A DNA stretch of 64,000 nucleotides from Dermacentor variabilis (Eukaryota > Arthropoda > Arachnida > Ixodida > Ixodidae): assembly GCF_050947875.1 (NCBI RefSeq), contig NC_134568.1, positions 208,174,845-208,238,844 of the forward strand. Direction: 5' to 3'. Made by a program: the position numbers and the translations under genes. Position 1 is the first letter of the stretch. Each line of letters opens with the position of its first letter. A model generated the notes under the pieces. The model had not been told where the DNA came from, made no database searches, and saw only the letters and a program-made list of their open reading frames with translations. Positions 40,447 to 52,400 of this stretch are shown here, one piece after another.

Positions 40447-43400
40447 GTAGTGCGCCTCTTTTTTCCTCTTGAATGTTGTTCTGGATGTTGGCGCGAAATG
40501 TAGCGGATGCATGAAATGCCGTTCGTGATACTCGCTCATCAGTTACTCTTACAAATCTGCTGTTCTCGCAAAGTGCTCGTATTTCTACATATTGAGTTCG
40601 TTTTTTCCTTGTTGGACGTTCGCCTTGAGGCGGCAAGGAAATAAAGAAACGCACTAATTACATTATGTTCGGTTTGTTTTTGTCAGGTTTCTCGACGTGC
40701 GGCACGAAGGGTCGTGGCTTGTCAAGGTAATTGTGTTTACGTTGGGGGAGTTGACCAATGTTTGTTTACTATTGACATGTGTGTTGTTAACGCCGACTTT
40801 CTTTTTACCGCGTAGTTTTATGCACCATGGTGTGGCCACTGCAAAATGCTGGAACCGATTTGGAGCCAGGTGGCTCAAAGCCTTGCAGATACGGACATTC
40901 GTGTCAGCCGCGTAGACTGTACGCGGTTTACCTCTGTGGCAATGGAGTACAGCGTCAAAGGTTTTCCCACAGTACTATTGTGAGTTCCTTACGTTATTGT
41001 CGCATTGTGGTAATAAAATCGTGTGACACGAGTTGAGGCCACCGTGAACCTGTCTGCATCTGATGTAAAACAAGCGGTCTTGGGGATCTGTATAGGATAG
41101 TTTTCGTTTGCTATTGGCATTTGCCTGGTATTTCAATCACGTATCTTGGAATTCGATCACAAGTAATTAGCATGCGCACGTGGTGTGAACTTGTCGTATT
41201 CGCCTATATTTAATGCCCTGACCCGTATGCATGTGTTTCTCACTTAGTGCTCTCGATATGGTCTCATGACTGAGACCATATTGTTATCCAGACCTCTTAT
41301 CCAGACCAGTTATGACTGACTGACTGGCAGGAAGTACTGTTCACCTAATTGAAACTTTTAAAGCAGTCATGGCGTTGCCGGCTCTTCCCACGCGGGCGAG
41401 TGTTGCATGTACAGCGCGAGTACAGTGCACTGGACGTGATAGGCGTTTTCGTTTAGTTGTGAACCGAGTTTTATGGCTCGTTTTGCTCTTGCTTCTTTCC
41501 GGCAACATTGAGCTCAACCCTGGGCCTTTTGATAAAGGCGAAATGGATTTCTTGAAGAAACTACAGGATAGTATTATGAATAAGTTAGAAAACATTGATG
41601 CCAGGATAACTAGTCATGATGCCAAAATGGCTGAAATGGACAGCAAGCTTGACAAAACCCAAGACCAGATAGGAAACGTTATGAAGCTAGTACAACAACA
41701 AGCAACTGTAATTAGGGATCTAAGTCATCAAGCATAGAATTCTGCAAAAGAAAAATGTAGACCTCGAAAACAGAAGCCGTATATCGAACCTCGTGTTTTA
41801 CGGGATAGATGACAATGATCGGTCCGAAACGTGGGAACAATCTGAAGCCTTGGTTAAGGGTATCTGCGCTACAAATTTGGGAATCGAACTGCAGTTGGTT
41901 CAAAGGGCACATCGGGTTGGTCGCTTTTATGAACGAAAAAAAAGACCTATAATTGTAAATTTTTCATCCGATAAAGAAAAAATGGCCGTTTTGAAGAATG
42001 CAAGCAAGTTCAAGGGCTCCTCTTACAGTGTAGAACAGGACTTTTCATTTGAAACTCGAGCAGTGCGAAAGAAACTATGGGAATACGGCAAAGTAAAGAA
42101 GGCGGATAAGAAAAACCACGTTAAGTTGAAGGACGATAAACTGATCATAAATGGCAGAGCGTTTACATGGGACGATGAGAAGGAAGAAGTTATTGCCCTG
42201 TCAAAACGGTGACACACAAATGATATTTGCTCTATTTATCGTGATTTAGTTATTGCGGTGGTAAATTGCCGTAGCATAGTCAGCAAGATAGATGAGTTTG
42301 CCGGATTGGTTGAGTCATTAAAGGCAGATATAGTGTTTGGTACTGAATCCTGGCTAAACCCATCCATTACTGATAGCGAGGTGTTCCCCTGCAACTATAC
42401 TGCTTATCGCAACGACAGACTGGGTCATGGCGGTGGTGTTTTTATATTAGTTCATTCGTCCCTTTCGTCTTTGATGTTGAACATCGGTCATGACTCGGTC
42501 GAGTCGGTTTGGTGCACAGTTACACTGGCTAATAATCTTTCTTTTGTCACTGGAGCGTTTTATCGATCACCAAGCATGGATTTCAGTGTTTTGGAAATGC
42601 TGTACGTACAATATCGTTTCGGAGGTATCTGGCCAAATAATACTGCTTGCGGGTGATTTTAACTTGCCCGACCTAAATTGGGAAAACGGTATATGCGAGT
42701 TAATGAATGCAAACCGTACTAATCTAGAAATGAGGAACCTGGTTGATAGCTTTGGCTTTTTTCAGTATGTCCTCGAACCCACACGAATTAATAGTACCCT
42801 AGATCTTCTCCTTTGTAATTCGCCAAATTTAGTTGGTACTGTTGATATCATTCCAGGTATCAGTGATCATCGGGTTGTGGTTGCAGAGATCAAAACGAAA
42901 GTACAGCGCATAAAAAAGTGCATCAGCAGAAGAGTTTTCTTCTTTGAAAAGGGCGATTATTCATCAATTTCTGATAAACTTCTTGATTTTCTTCCTGTTT
43001 TTGAATGCTTTGCGGAGGAACATGAAGTAGAATTTTTATGGAGCACATTTAAACAAAAGCTGTTTGACCTTACAGAGAAGTTCGTACCAAGTATTGAATC
43101 GGCTAGACTCCAAAAGCGTAAAAAACCATGGATCACCTTTCGTGTATTGAGGTTAATTAAAAAACGAAGGCATGTGTTTCAAAGATATAAAAGAACAAAA
43201 ACACACGCGTGTTTTAAAAGGTTGCAAGAATTAACACGCGAATACAAAGACCTGTCAAAAAGCAAAAGAACACTATCTTAAATGATTAAATGACAAAATA
43301 AAAACAAATCCTAAACCGTTCTGGCAATATTTGAAGGGATGTGGGTCTGATCCTGTTGGAATAAATGAAATTATTTACAATGAACGCATTCTTTCTGACG

Positions 43401-46400
43401 ATGCAGAAAAAGTGACATGCCTAAACGGATATTTCCAATCAGTCTTTCTTTCTCAATGTGCATGCAGCCCAAAATCATCCAATAGCAACGTTCCTCTTAT
43501 GAAACCAATCGAACTCAGTGTTAGCGGCATTGAATCTCTGCTAAAGAACCTTGATGAAAGTAAGGCTATCAGTCCTGACGGTATCTCTCAGAGAATTTTA
43601 AAACAGTGTTCTCACGCCATCTCGCTTTACCTTTATTTAATATTTCACAAGTACTGGTCAGATCCCACAGGACTGGAAAATTGCAAATGTAGTTCCTATT
43701 CACAAAGCGGGCTCTAAAAAAGAAGTTACTAATTATAGGCCTATCTTACTTACTTCGATTTCGTGCAAGATCATGGAACACATAATATATAAGGCTATCA
43801 TGGAACATCTAACGGACAACACATTGCTTACAAACAGACAACACGGATTTCGCAAGGGGTTTTCATGTGCGACACAACTGATTGAATTTTATGATGACCT
43901 GGCGTCTGTAGTTGATATGGGTGGACAAATAGACTGCATATTTCTGGACTACTGCAAAGCATTTGATACTGTTTGCCATTCTTTACTACTTCATAAACTT
44001 CGAATGTTAAGTATAGATTCTAGTGTTTTTAGCTGGATAAAAAACTATTTGTCAAATCGCCGTCAACGTGTGGTCCTAAATGGTACTAATTCAGATTATC
44101 TTGAGGTAACATCAGGCGTCCCGCAAGGATCTGTTCTGGGGCCTCTTCTTTTTCTTATATATATTAATGGTATTAACTTAGGTATTGACTAACATGCGGC
44201 TCTTCGCAGATGACTGTATTGTGTATAGAAAAATCGATAATGAAGATGATGTTCTCAAACTGCAGGCCGACCTAGATCGTATTTGCGAATGGTGCTCAAA
44301 GTGGAAAATGAATTTGAATACCGGAAAGTGTGTCCATGTGCGGTTTACTAAGAAGAAAAAAGTAATCGATGCCAGCTATAGTCTAATGAATAATATATGA
44401 AGTAATAAATCCAAGACTAAATATTCGGGCGTGATGCTGTCGGGTGACTGCTCTTGGCGGGCACACGTGGGCTATGTAGTTGGCAAAGCGGCAGTTGCTT
44501 TGAATTACATTCAAATAAATTTAAAATGCGCAAATTCTAACCTTAGAAGCATGGCGTACCTAACTTGTATACGACCTATTTTGGAATATGCTTGTACCCT
44601 ATGGGACCCGTCACAGATATGTCTTATAAACAAACTAGAAAAAATACAAAATAGAGCAGCCAGGTTTGTCTCGGGTAGGTACGGGAGGAAGTACAGTTGC
44701 ACAGCAATGAAAAGAGAGCTCAACTGGGAGTCCCTGTCGTCTCGTCGAAAGAAGCTGCGGCTAAAGCTTCTGTATGAAATCTATCACAACGAAACTGGAA
44801 TTGATAGGGAAATGTACATAAAACCACCAAACTATATATCGGCACGCACTGACCGCCAGTGCAAAATTAGAGAATACCGGGCTAGGATGGGCCTGTATGC
44901 CAATTTTTTTTGTAATAACTATCACGCAGTGGAATAGACTGTCATGTGAACAGGTGTGCAGTGAGAATCAAGATGTATTCTTTTCATGCTTGTAACCCCC
45001 CTGCTGTAACGCTTTCGGGCTAAGTGGGGATATGTCTGAATAAAGAATAAAGTATAAAGACATGCTGACGAGCTGATTCCTATGGTGACATTTTCTGCAG
45101 GCTAAAATGCGGCTTTCTTGATATTTGTTAAGGACATGTGATTTAAGAATGCAGCAGTTGTGTAATTACAGCAGTTCTTTTTGTTTGAATACCATATCTT
45201 TTGATAAGTATTTTGATTTCATGCATTTTACATTTAACTCTTCAAAATGGCCCAATTATTTTTATATATGTACTGGGCTTTGTGGTGCCTTTTTTCAATC
45301 GTATTCTTTTCAGTATCAAAGGGGACAAGACCGTTGAATACAAGGGAGATCGAAACAGGGAGGAACTTGCAGAGTTTGGACGTAGAATGGACGGGTCAGT
45401 GTTTTTTCTTCTCTTGGTTGTTTATTACTTGATGTCATATACTAATGACCAATTAGTGCTTAACTGTAGAAATTGTCATTTTCAATTCCTGTGCTACCAT
45501 TCAGGATGTCATTTCTTTTCTAGTAGATTAGCTTAAGAGCTTTTGTTAGTTTACTGATCTAACGTGTTACAGATGATGAAGTGATGAATAAAACAACTTA
45601 GATATTTAATAAATTATGACATTTTCTGGCATTGACATTGTTCATGGCAGTGTGCCATGGTTTTACTAGAGCAGTGAAGTCAAATAGAATGGAGGCTCTT
45701 TTTTTCCTTCATTGGATCACATTTTCTGAAATAATTGAACTTTCAACTCAAGCTTGAAAGACTCACACCATGTGTGAAGCTTATTATGTGTAGCCATATT
45801 TTTAATGTGGCATGTATAAAGATGAGCGTCTCTTCTGTGAAAGATTTTCTGCTGCTTCTCTGCTGTGGCATCATTCTTTCAGTTCTAACGTAATCCCCCC
45901 TCCCCCCATTCCCCCATCAAAGTGTTTGTCTGCGCTATTTAAATAAATTACTGAGATGCTTAATCAGTGCTGTCACTGGCTCTAAGAAAAAGAGGAGGAA
46001 GAGCTGCAGTTACCTGCTTTGTATTAACATATTGTGTACAATACGTAAAAGTTTGACCACCATAGCATGTTTCTTCAGTGACTCTCTGATTATTAAAAAT
46101 AGGGTATTCAAGGTGGCACGTTGTAGTTGCAGAATTGAAATTGCCTTCAAAACAGGACCTTTTGCTAGAAACTCTGATCCGTGCACCAGTTTAGAGAAAT
46201 ACACACTCAAAATGTGCAGCAAAATGCATTGCTGTTCCAGTTAATATATTTCTGCAGTATAGAAAAGTGTTCACTGGAACAGCATTACATTTCACGGCAC
46301 ATTTTGAGCTCATATTTCTGAAAGCTGATGCTAGGCACAAATGTATGCCTTGACTGCTGGCTGCCTTCAATTCTGGAATTAGAGCACGTCGCCTAAAGTC

Positions 46401-49400
46401 ATTAAGATGTTATTGGTGAAATTTTGTTATAATCATAGTGGCAATTATTCTACTAATTTTGACGTCTGCCGCTACAGTGAAGCTTGGTCACTAAAGTTCT
46501 ATCTTGAATCTTCAATGTTTAATATTAGACACGGCCACCACAGAAACCTGTGGTATAGCATACACTGAGAATTCCTGCTCATTTCAAGCTATCGCCTTGG
46601 TTTTCCAGTGCATACTTTAGGCATGTGATCCGATTGGAGGTTCAAATGGTTTCAAAGTAACAAAACTAAATTTTGTTAACACCGCTTCGAAAAATACACT
46701 TCCTAGAAAACTGTCACTGCCTTGAATTTGTAAATTATTGCTCTGGCATGACACTTGAATGTTACTTTGTAGGAACTTTAGTGTCACGCTTCTGGGTGGG
46801 CTACACAAAGTGGATGGACACGAGACAATACATACAAATAAACAGTCAAAACTTATATTGCAAAAAAATAATCCAAATAATGGCAAGAAATATGACAGAA
46901 CAGCAAACAAACCGTTAACAGAAAACAAAACATCCAATGTCTAATATGACAGAACAGCAGGACAGAGCGTATTAAGAAACAGTGCGAGAATTGAGCGGTG
47001 GGCTCACAGTTTAAATGTCCATCTCCGATGCGATGTGGCTATGTCGGTTGGCCAGTGCAGTTTGGCGCTGTGGCTCCTGTGGACGGTAGAGGATTGGTTG
47101 ATCATAATTATTGTTGGCAGTGGCAGCAGCGACCGGTGCCTGGCCTCACACAAAGTCGCGGGCAGGCTTCGCTCCTGCAGGTCTCTCAGTGCCCGTATGA
47201 TTCGAAGTCGGACATGTCTCTCCTCCAACTGCCATCCTCGGACCCACCATCGTCCAACACCCGGATGGGGTGCAGTGTTTCCTTCTTTCGCATATTTCTC
47301 CACCAGACACCCTGTGCCAAAGCACCTGTATTTTGGTCTGTCTTTCGAGGTTTGGCTGCTGCTTTGCGAGGCAGTATTCGGTGTCCTGCAGGGAAGTAAC
47401 CCAGTCACTTCACTCTACAAGATTTCATTGTGAAAGATGTGCAGCTTGCCAGCTTTGTACATATGATGCATAGGTGAAGCTTGTAACTTAGCATTAAGAG
47501 TATTATACTGGAAAATATTTCTCTTGTTCCACTACAAGTTAATTCTTGTTTGATTGCCTTGCTGATCAGACCACCAATTCATGACTTGACGGCATGCGAT
47601 GACTTCAAGGTAATGCGGGACCGGCACAAAGTCTTCTTTATCTACACTGATGGAGAAAAAGGAAAAGGTGACTCCAACACGCTAAAGGTATGTCACTGTT
47701 TGTGAATACTATATAAATTGAACTTAGTCAGAGAAGCCTTTACTAAAGTTGAAAGCGAAATAATATCTGTTCCTCGTTGTATGTTTTTATGATAAGTAGT
47801 AACTGCCAGTTGTCTTGGACAAGCCTACAGGATTTGTGCTTATGTGTTTTCAATCTGTTCTTAAAATTAGTTGCAAATGTGAGGTTTAAAATTTAGGTGA
47901 TAAGGTTGAGAAAAAAGAAACCTTGCATGTTTGAGTTACACAAGTGCATGTTTGAATTACCTAACTCTTTGAATGCTGGGGATTTCGGGCATTTCTGCCT
48001 GCTGTGGGCTTTTCTCAACTTGAATCAAATTCAATTTCTGTAGAAGTAACGCGTTAACAGGTGGTAAATTGAAATAGTATTTATTGAACATACATTGGTG
48101 AACATGTCATAAAATTTCTTTATCCTAATAATAAAAAACAATTTATGATTATGGTAATAACCTTAAGGAGCATAATTAGTTTATTAGGAAGGAAGCATTG
48201 AATGTGGATTATTTTATGAACAGAATCCTGCAACTCGGAGGGCACAAGGACTTCTTGAATTTAGACTTGAATTTAGACTCCACTAAAAAAAACGCACAGG
48301 CTTCATGTGTAGGTCTGCCTTGTTGGAATTTTAGAGAGTTGTGCCATTCGATAAGCAGCTACTCATGTTACTCATAAAGAATCATAGCTTTTTCATGGCA
48401 CACAAAAAGTGTCACGAAATATTACTTTTAGTGAACTTCTCTACAGATGTTGTGACCATGTCATGATCGTGAATTATCTCTGGGAAAGGAAGGGAGTGTA
48501 TGGAAATTGTTGCATGGCTAAACTTGGCCATGGCTAAGGCAGTGCACAAGCTGTGTCCTCAAGTGCCTCGTGCCCCCTATATCTGCAAGTTAATTGTGTA
48601 ATTCTTGTATTTCATTTCATTCTGTGCTTGCCACATTTGTATTCACTACTCATTACCTGCACTTTGCTTACTCCTATATGTACCACTTTTTGTGAGCTTC
48701 ATAAAGGAGATGCCCCTGGTTTTTAACCTTGGGACTTCCTAAAGCAATGAAATGCATGTCGCAGTTGTCTCGCGGAAATGTAATAAATTTAAATTCTATA
48801 TGAAACAGTAAAATCATGGCACCTTTAATCGTGTTCTTGTTATTCTTATTTTTTGGCCCTTCAATTTAATTTTCAATTTTAGCATTCAGGCTTGATTCGA
48901 TAGCTCAGTGGATCAGGTGTTCTGCGGTTGAGTGCGAGATTGTGTTAGATTCCCAGCTGTTTTAGCCTTAGTCAGATTTTTGTAGAACAACAATGCTAGA
49001 ATGCTTGTGTACAACAATTTCCGGGCATATTAAAGAACCCCCAGGTAGTGACAATTAGTCTCGAGTCCTTTGTGTGGCATTCCTCAAAGCCCCAAGAGTA
49101 GATTTATTACATTGAAATAAATCAGTACCAGTATTCAGTATCGTTTATTTTACCGTTACCATTTATTCAAGTGTAGTTGGCAGATTGCAACAAGAAAAGC
49201 AAAGGGCAGGATAATATTTTGGAAACCTTTTTTTTTTTCATCACAGGATACTGTCATTATATTTTCTAGCAGTCTTCTTTTTTTCATGTTAAAATGGTTT
49301 TGCTCTAAATTGGCTTAGAGAGGAATGTGGATGTATGCACTTCAAATCTGGCAGTGAGGCTTGTTTATATCTTTGGCTATCTATATATTCACTTGCAATG

Positions 49401-52400
49401 TTTATACTTTTGCATCATGATAAGGAAATTTACAGAAGAATAAAAATGGGTTGGAGTGCACGTGGCAGACATTACCAGCTCCTGACTGGAAGCTTACCAT
49501 TATTAAAAAGGAAGCTGTACAATCAGTGCGTTATACAAGTGCTAACATATGGGGCAGGAACTTGGAGATTGACAAAGAAGCTTGAGAGCAAGTTAAAGAC
49601 TGTGCAAAGAGCTATGGAACAAACAATGTTAGGCATAACGTTAAGAGACAGAGAGTGGTGTCGATCAGAGAGCAAATGTGGATAGCCGACATTCTAATTG
49701 ATATTAAGAGAAAAAAATGGAACTGGACAGGCATGTAATGCTTAGGTTAGATAACCGGTAGGCCATTAGGGTTTCAGAAGGGGTGGCAAGAGAAGGGAAG
49801 CGCAGTTGGGGACGGCAGATGAGTAAGGGGGGTGATGAAATTAAGAAATTTGCAGGTGCTAGGTGGAGTCTGTTGGCATACGACAGGGGTAATTGGAGAT
49901 TGCAGGCAGAAGCCTTCGCCCTGCAGTCGACATAAAATAGGCTGATTGTGATGATATTGTACAACTTTACTTCGTGTTCCTTTGCAGGTGCTGTCAGGCT
50001 TTATCAATAGGAAGCATACAAACTTGCTTGGCCGTCAGTCACGAAATTTAGTGCTGTTTGACAAATTATTTCAAAATTTCAGCATTAAAGGAAATTGCAA
50101 GAAAGCGAGCTCACGAAAAACATTACATTTGCACTTAATTTGAACACTGTGTGGGAATTGAGCTGCCAAGACACACATGACATGTTGCTTATTGCACCAT
50201 AAACGTCAACAGCCTAGCGATTGCTGTGTTGATGGCATAACATATTAATAAAATTTTGACAATGCCATTTTCTTTGTTGACGTATGTCGAGCAGCTGACA
50301 TGCTTATGGTAGGTGCAGTGTTGTGCTTCATGTAGATCCTGAAGTACAGTGTTTCGAAAATGGATTTTGATAATATTTTTGTTATTCAAGCGATTTTGTA
50401 CAGTGCAGAGAAAGGAAAATAAATACTGAAGTTGATTAAGATTACCAGAGCAAAATATTTTATTTCCAGAAATGTTATCAGTGAATTGCTCTGGGTTATT
50501 TCTGTAAAGTATTACGCATGAAGCTTGAAATCAAAGGTCTCTATATCCCAGAATGTCCTGTATTTCCCGAGTTTTGCCCTCACAATGCTAGGGAACTAGC
50601 ATGATTGCTGCGACTTCCCAATTTTCTTTAATAGAATCCCTATTAATGATGACGGTAATGTGTGTGAGAAATGACACTGTCATCTTCACATTTTAGAGCA
50701 TCCACTTTGCTGAATTTTCATGTTTAAATATAATTTAAAATATTGTGCTGGGATGCAATGACATGAATGTGGGTGGCAAGGTTCTGTGACTTGCCCTGCT
50801 CTTCATATTTTGCCAGTGTTGAATCTGAGGAATATTTTATGTTGAGAGTACATATCCAGTAGTATGGGGGCATATGTAGTATAGGCTTGATACAGCATTA
50901 TTATGTGTGTTGTAGGGTTGAAGGGAACTTCTGAGTGAGTTTCTTCATTGCACTTCAGGAAAATTTTACAAAAATGGCAGAAGAGTTCCAGCCAGTGAAC
51001 TACTTTTTCACAGTACCGTCTTCGTGTATTAGTCAGCTGGGGGAAAATATGACTCCACCAGCAACACCTGCTGTTTATGTGGTCAAGGACAACACTGGCT
51101 TTCTATATGATGGTGAGTGCAGAGCAACGGATTGTGTCAGCCGAATGTGCAATATTTGTCAGAAGCTTTGAAGCCATGCTGCAAAAAGTGGTGGTCCAAC
51201 TGCGCTATTATTGCCATTTTGCTACAATTCTACTTTCTTGTGCCTGGTTGAACCCATTCAAGTGTCATTTACGCCAACTGCACCAAAGTGTAGTATTGTC
51301 GTCTGCTTACGCGGCAGTGGAATGTTTTCAGTAAAGGTGTGTAAATGTTCATATATATACAAGTTAAATGGTGAACATTTGAATAATTATGTTCGCGAAA
51401 CAATTATCTGCTATATCATTTTTCAAATCAGTCGGCTCTCGTTACAACAGACCCTAATAATCCAACAAAAAAACGTCCGTTTTATCCGAAGTCTGTAATA
51501 TCCAAAACGCCTCTTTCCGAAACTTTGGTCGCGATGTCTGACAACGTTATTGCAAAGAGTGAGTGATGAACATCCAAAGTAAAAAACAAACAACAAAAAT
51601 GTCGCAGTTTCGCCCGAAAGACTAAGCATCGATTGCAATAGCAAATTAGTAGACATCTGTGCGAAGTAAGAATAGTAGTTTTACCTCGCTCAATGACCGC
51701 GAAAAGTCGCTGTCATAACGTTAGTGAGGAAGCATGGTAGCAGCAGTGAGTGAATTAACGTAGCTTTGTGCTATCTCTCGCTTCAACGCAAACTAAACGT
51801 TGATAACAGAGCGCATACGAAGCTACCGGTGCTGGGCGTACCTTGTCCACATCGCAGATCACCTTTAATATGCGGCCCCCGTGTGGGCGAGCAATTTGTC
51901 CACATCGCAGATCGCTTTCAAGATGCGGCGACCGCGCAACCGCTCCATAAACAGCAGCCGCTGGAGTAGAACCCCAGTCTCCCTTGCCTCCCCCAGTGCC
52001 TCGCACGCAAAAAAAGATGGCGCGTTTCTGCCCCGCCTCCCTCTCTCAGGCGTGTGGTATTGAACCACGATCTTGGCCGACCTTTGCAAGTCAGTTGTCA
52101 GCCCGTGTTTTCGCGGCAAAAGTATGTTCTATGCGACCAGTTTTTTTTTAAATTGCCTTTTGTTTCATCTGCTGTAGACGATAGTTCGTTGTAGTGCGGT
52201 CCGTTAAAAGCGAATTTCATTGCATTAATAAAGTAGGTCGAACAAACAAAGGTTGAAAAATGGTCCGCTACAGTATATCCAAAAGTCTTTTGTATGTGGG
52301 TCCGTTGTAATGAGCTTAGACTGTATTCATTGTAACTTCTTCAGTGAAACAATGTTCATCTAGATTGACAACAGAGATTTAAACAAAGCAAAGCAGTTTG

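Larger units (their letters stand above)
41257..45058 (+). mobile_element. CR1/L2-type LINE in TMX3 intron, sense orientation, inactivated
   Basis: Encodes, in order, an ORF1 with a 2A-like motif and an RNA-binding domain, then an ORF2 with AP-like endonuclease and reverse transcriptase. At least five frame breaks kill it. The 3' end is a run of AATAAAG-like units (about 45,030-45,055) and not poly(A), as in CR1/L2-group LINEs. A perfect 11-bp-stem hairpin (41257-41282) lies before ORF1. The 5' boundary is uncertain and no target duplication was recognised. Confidence 0.7.
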
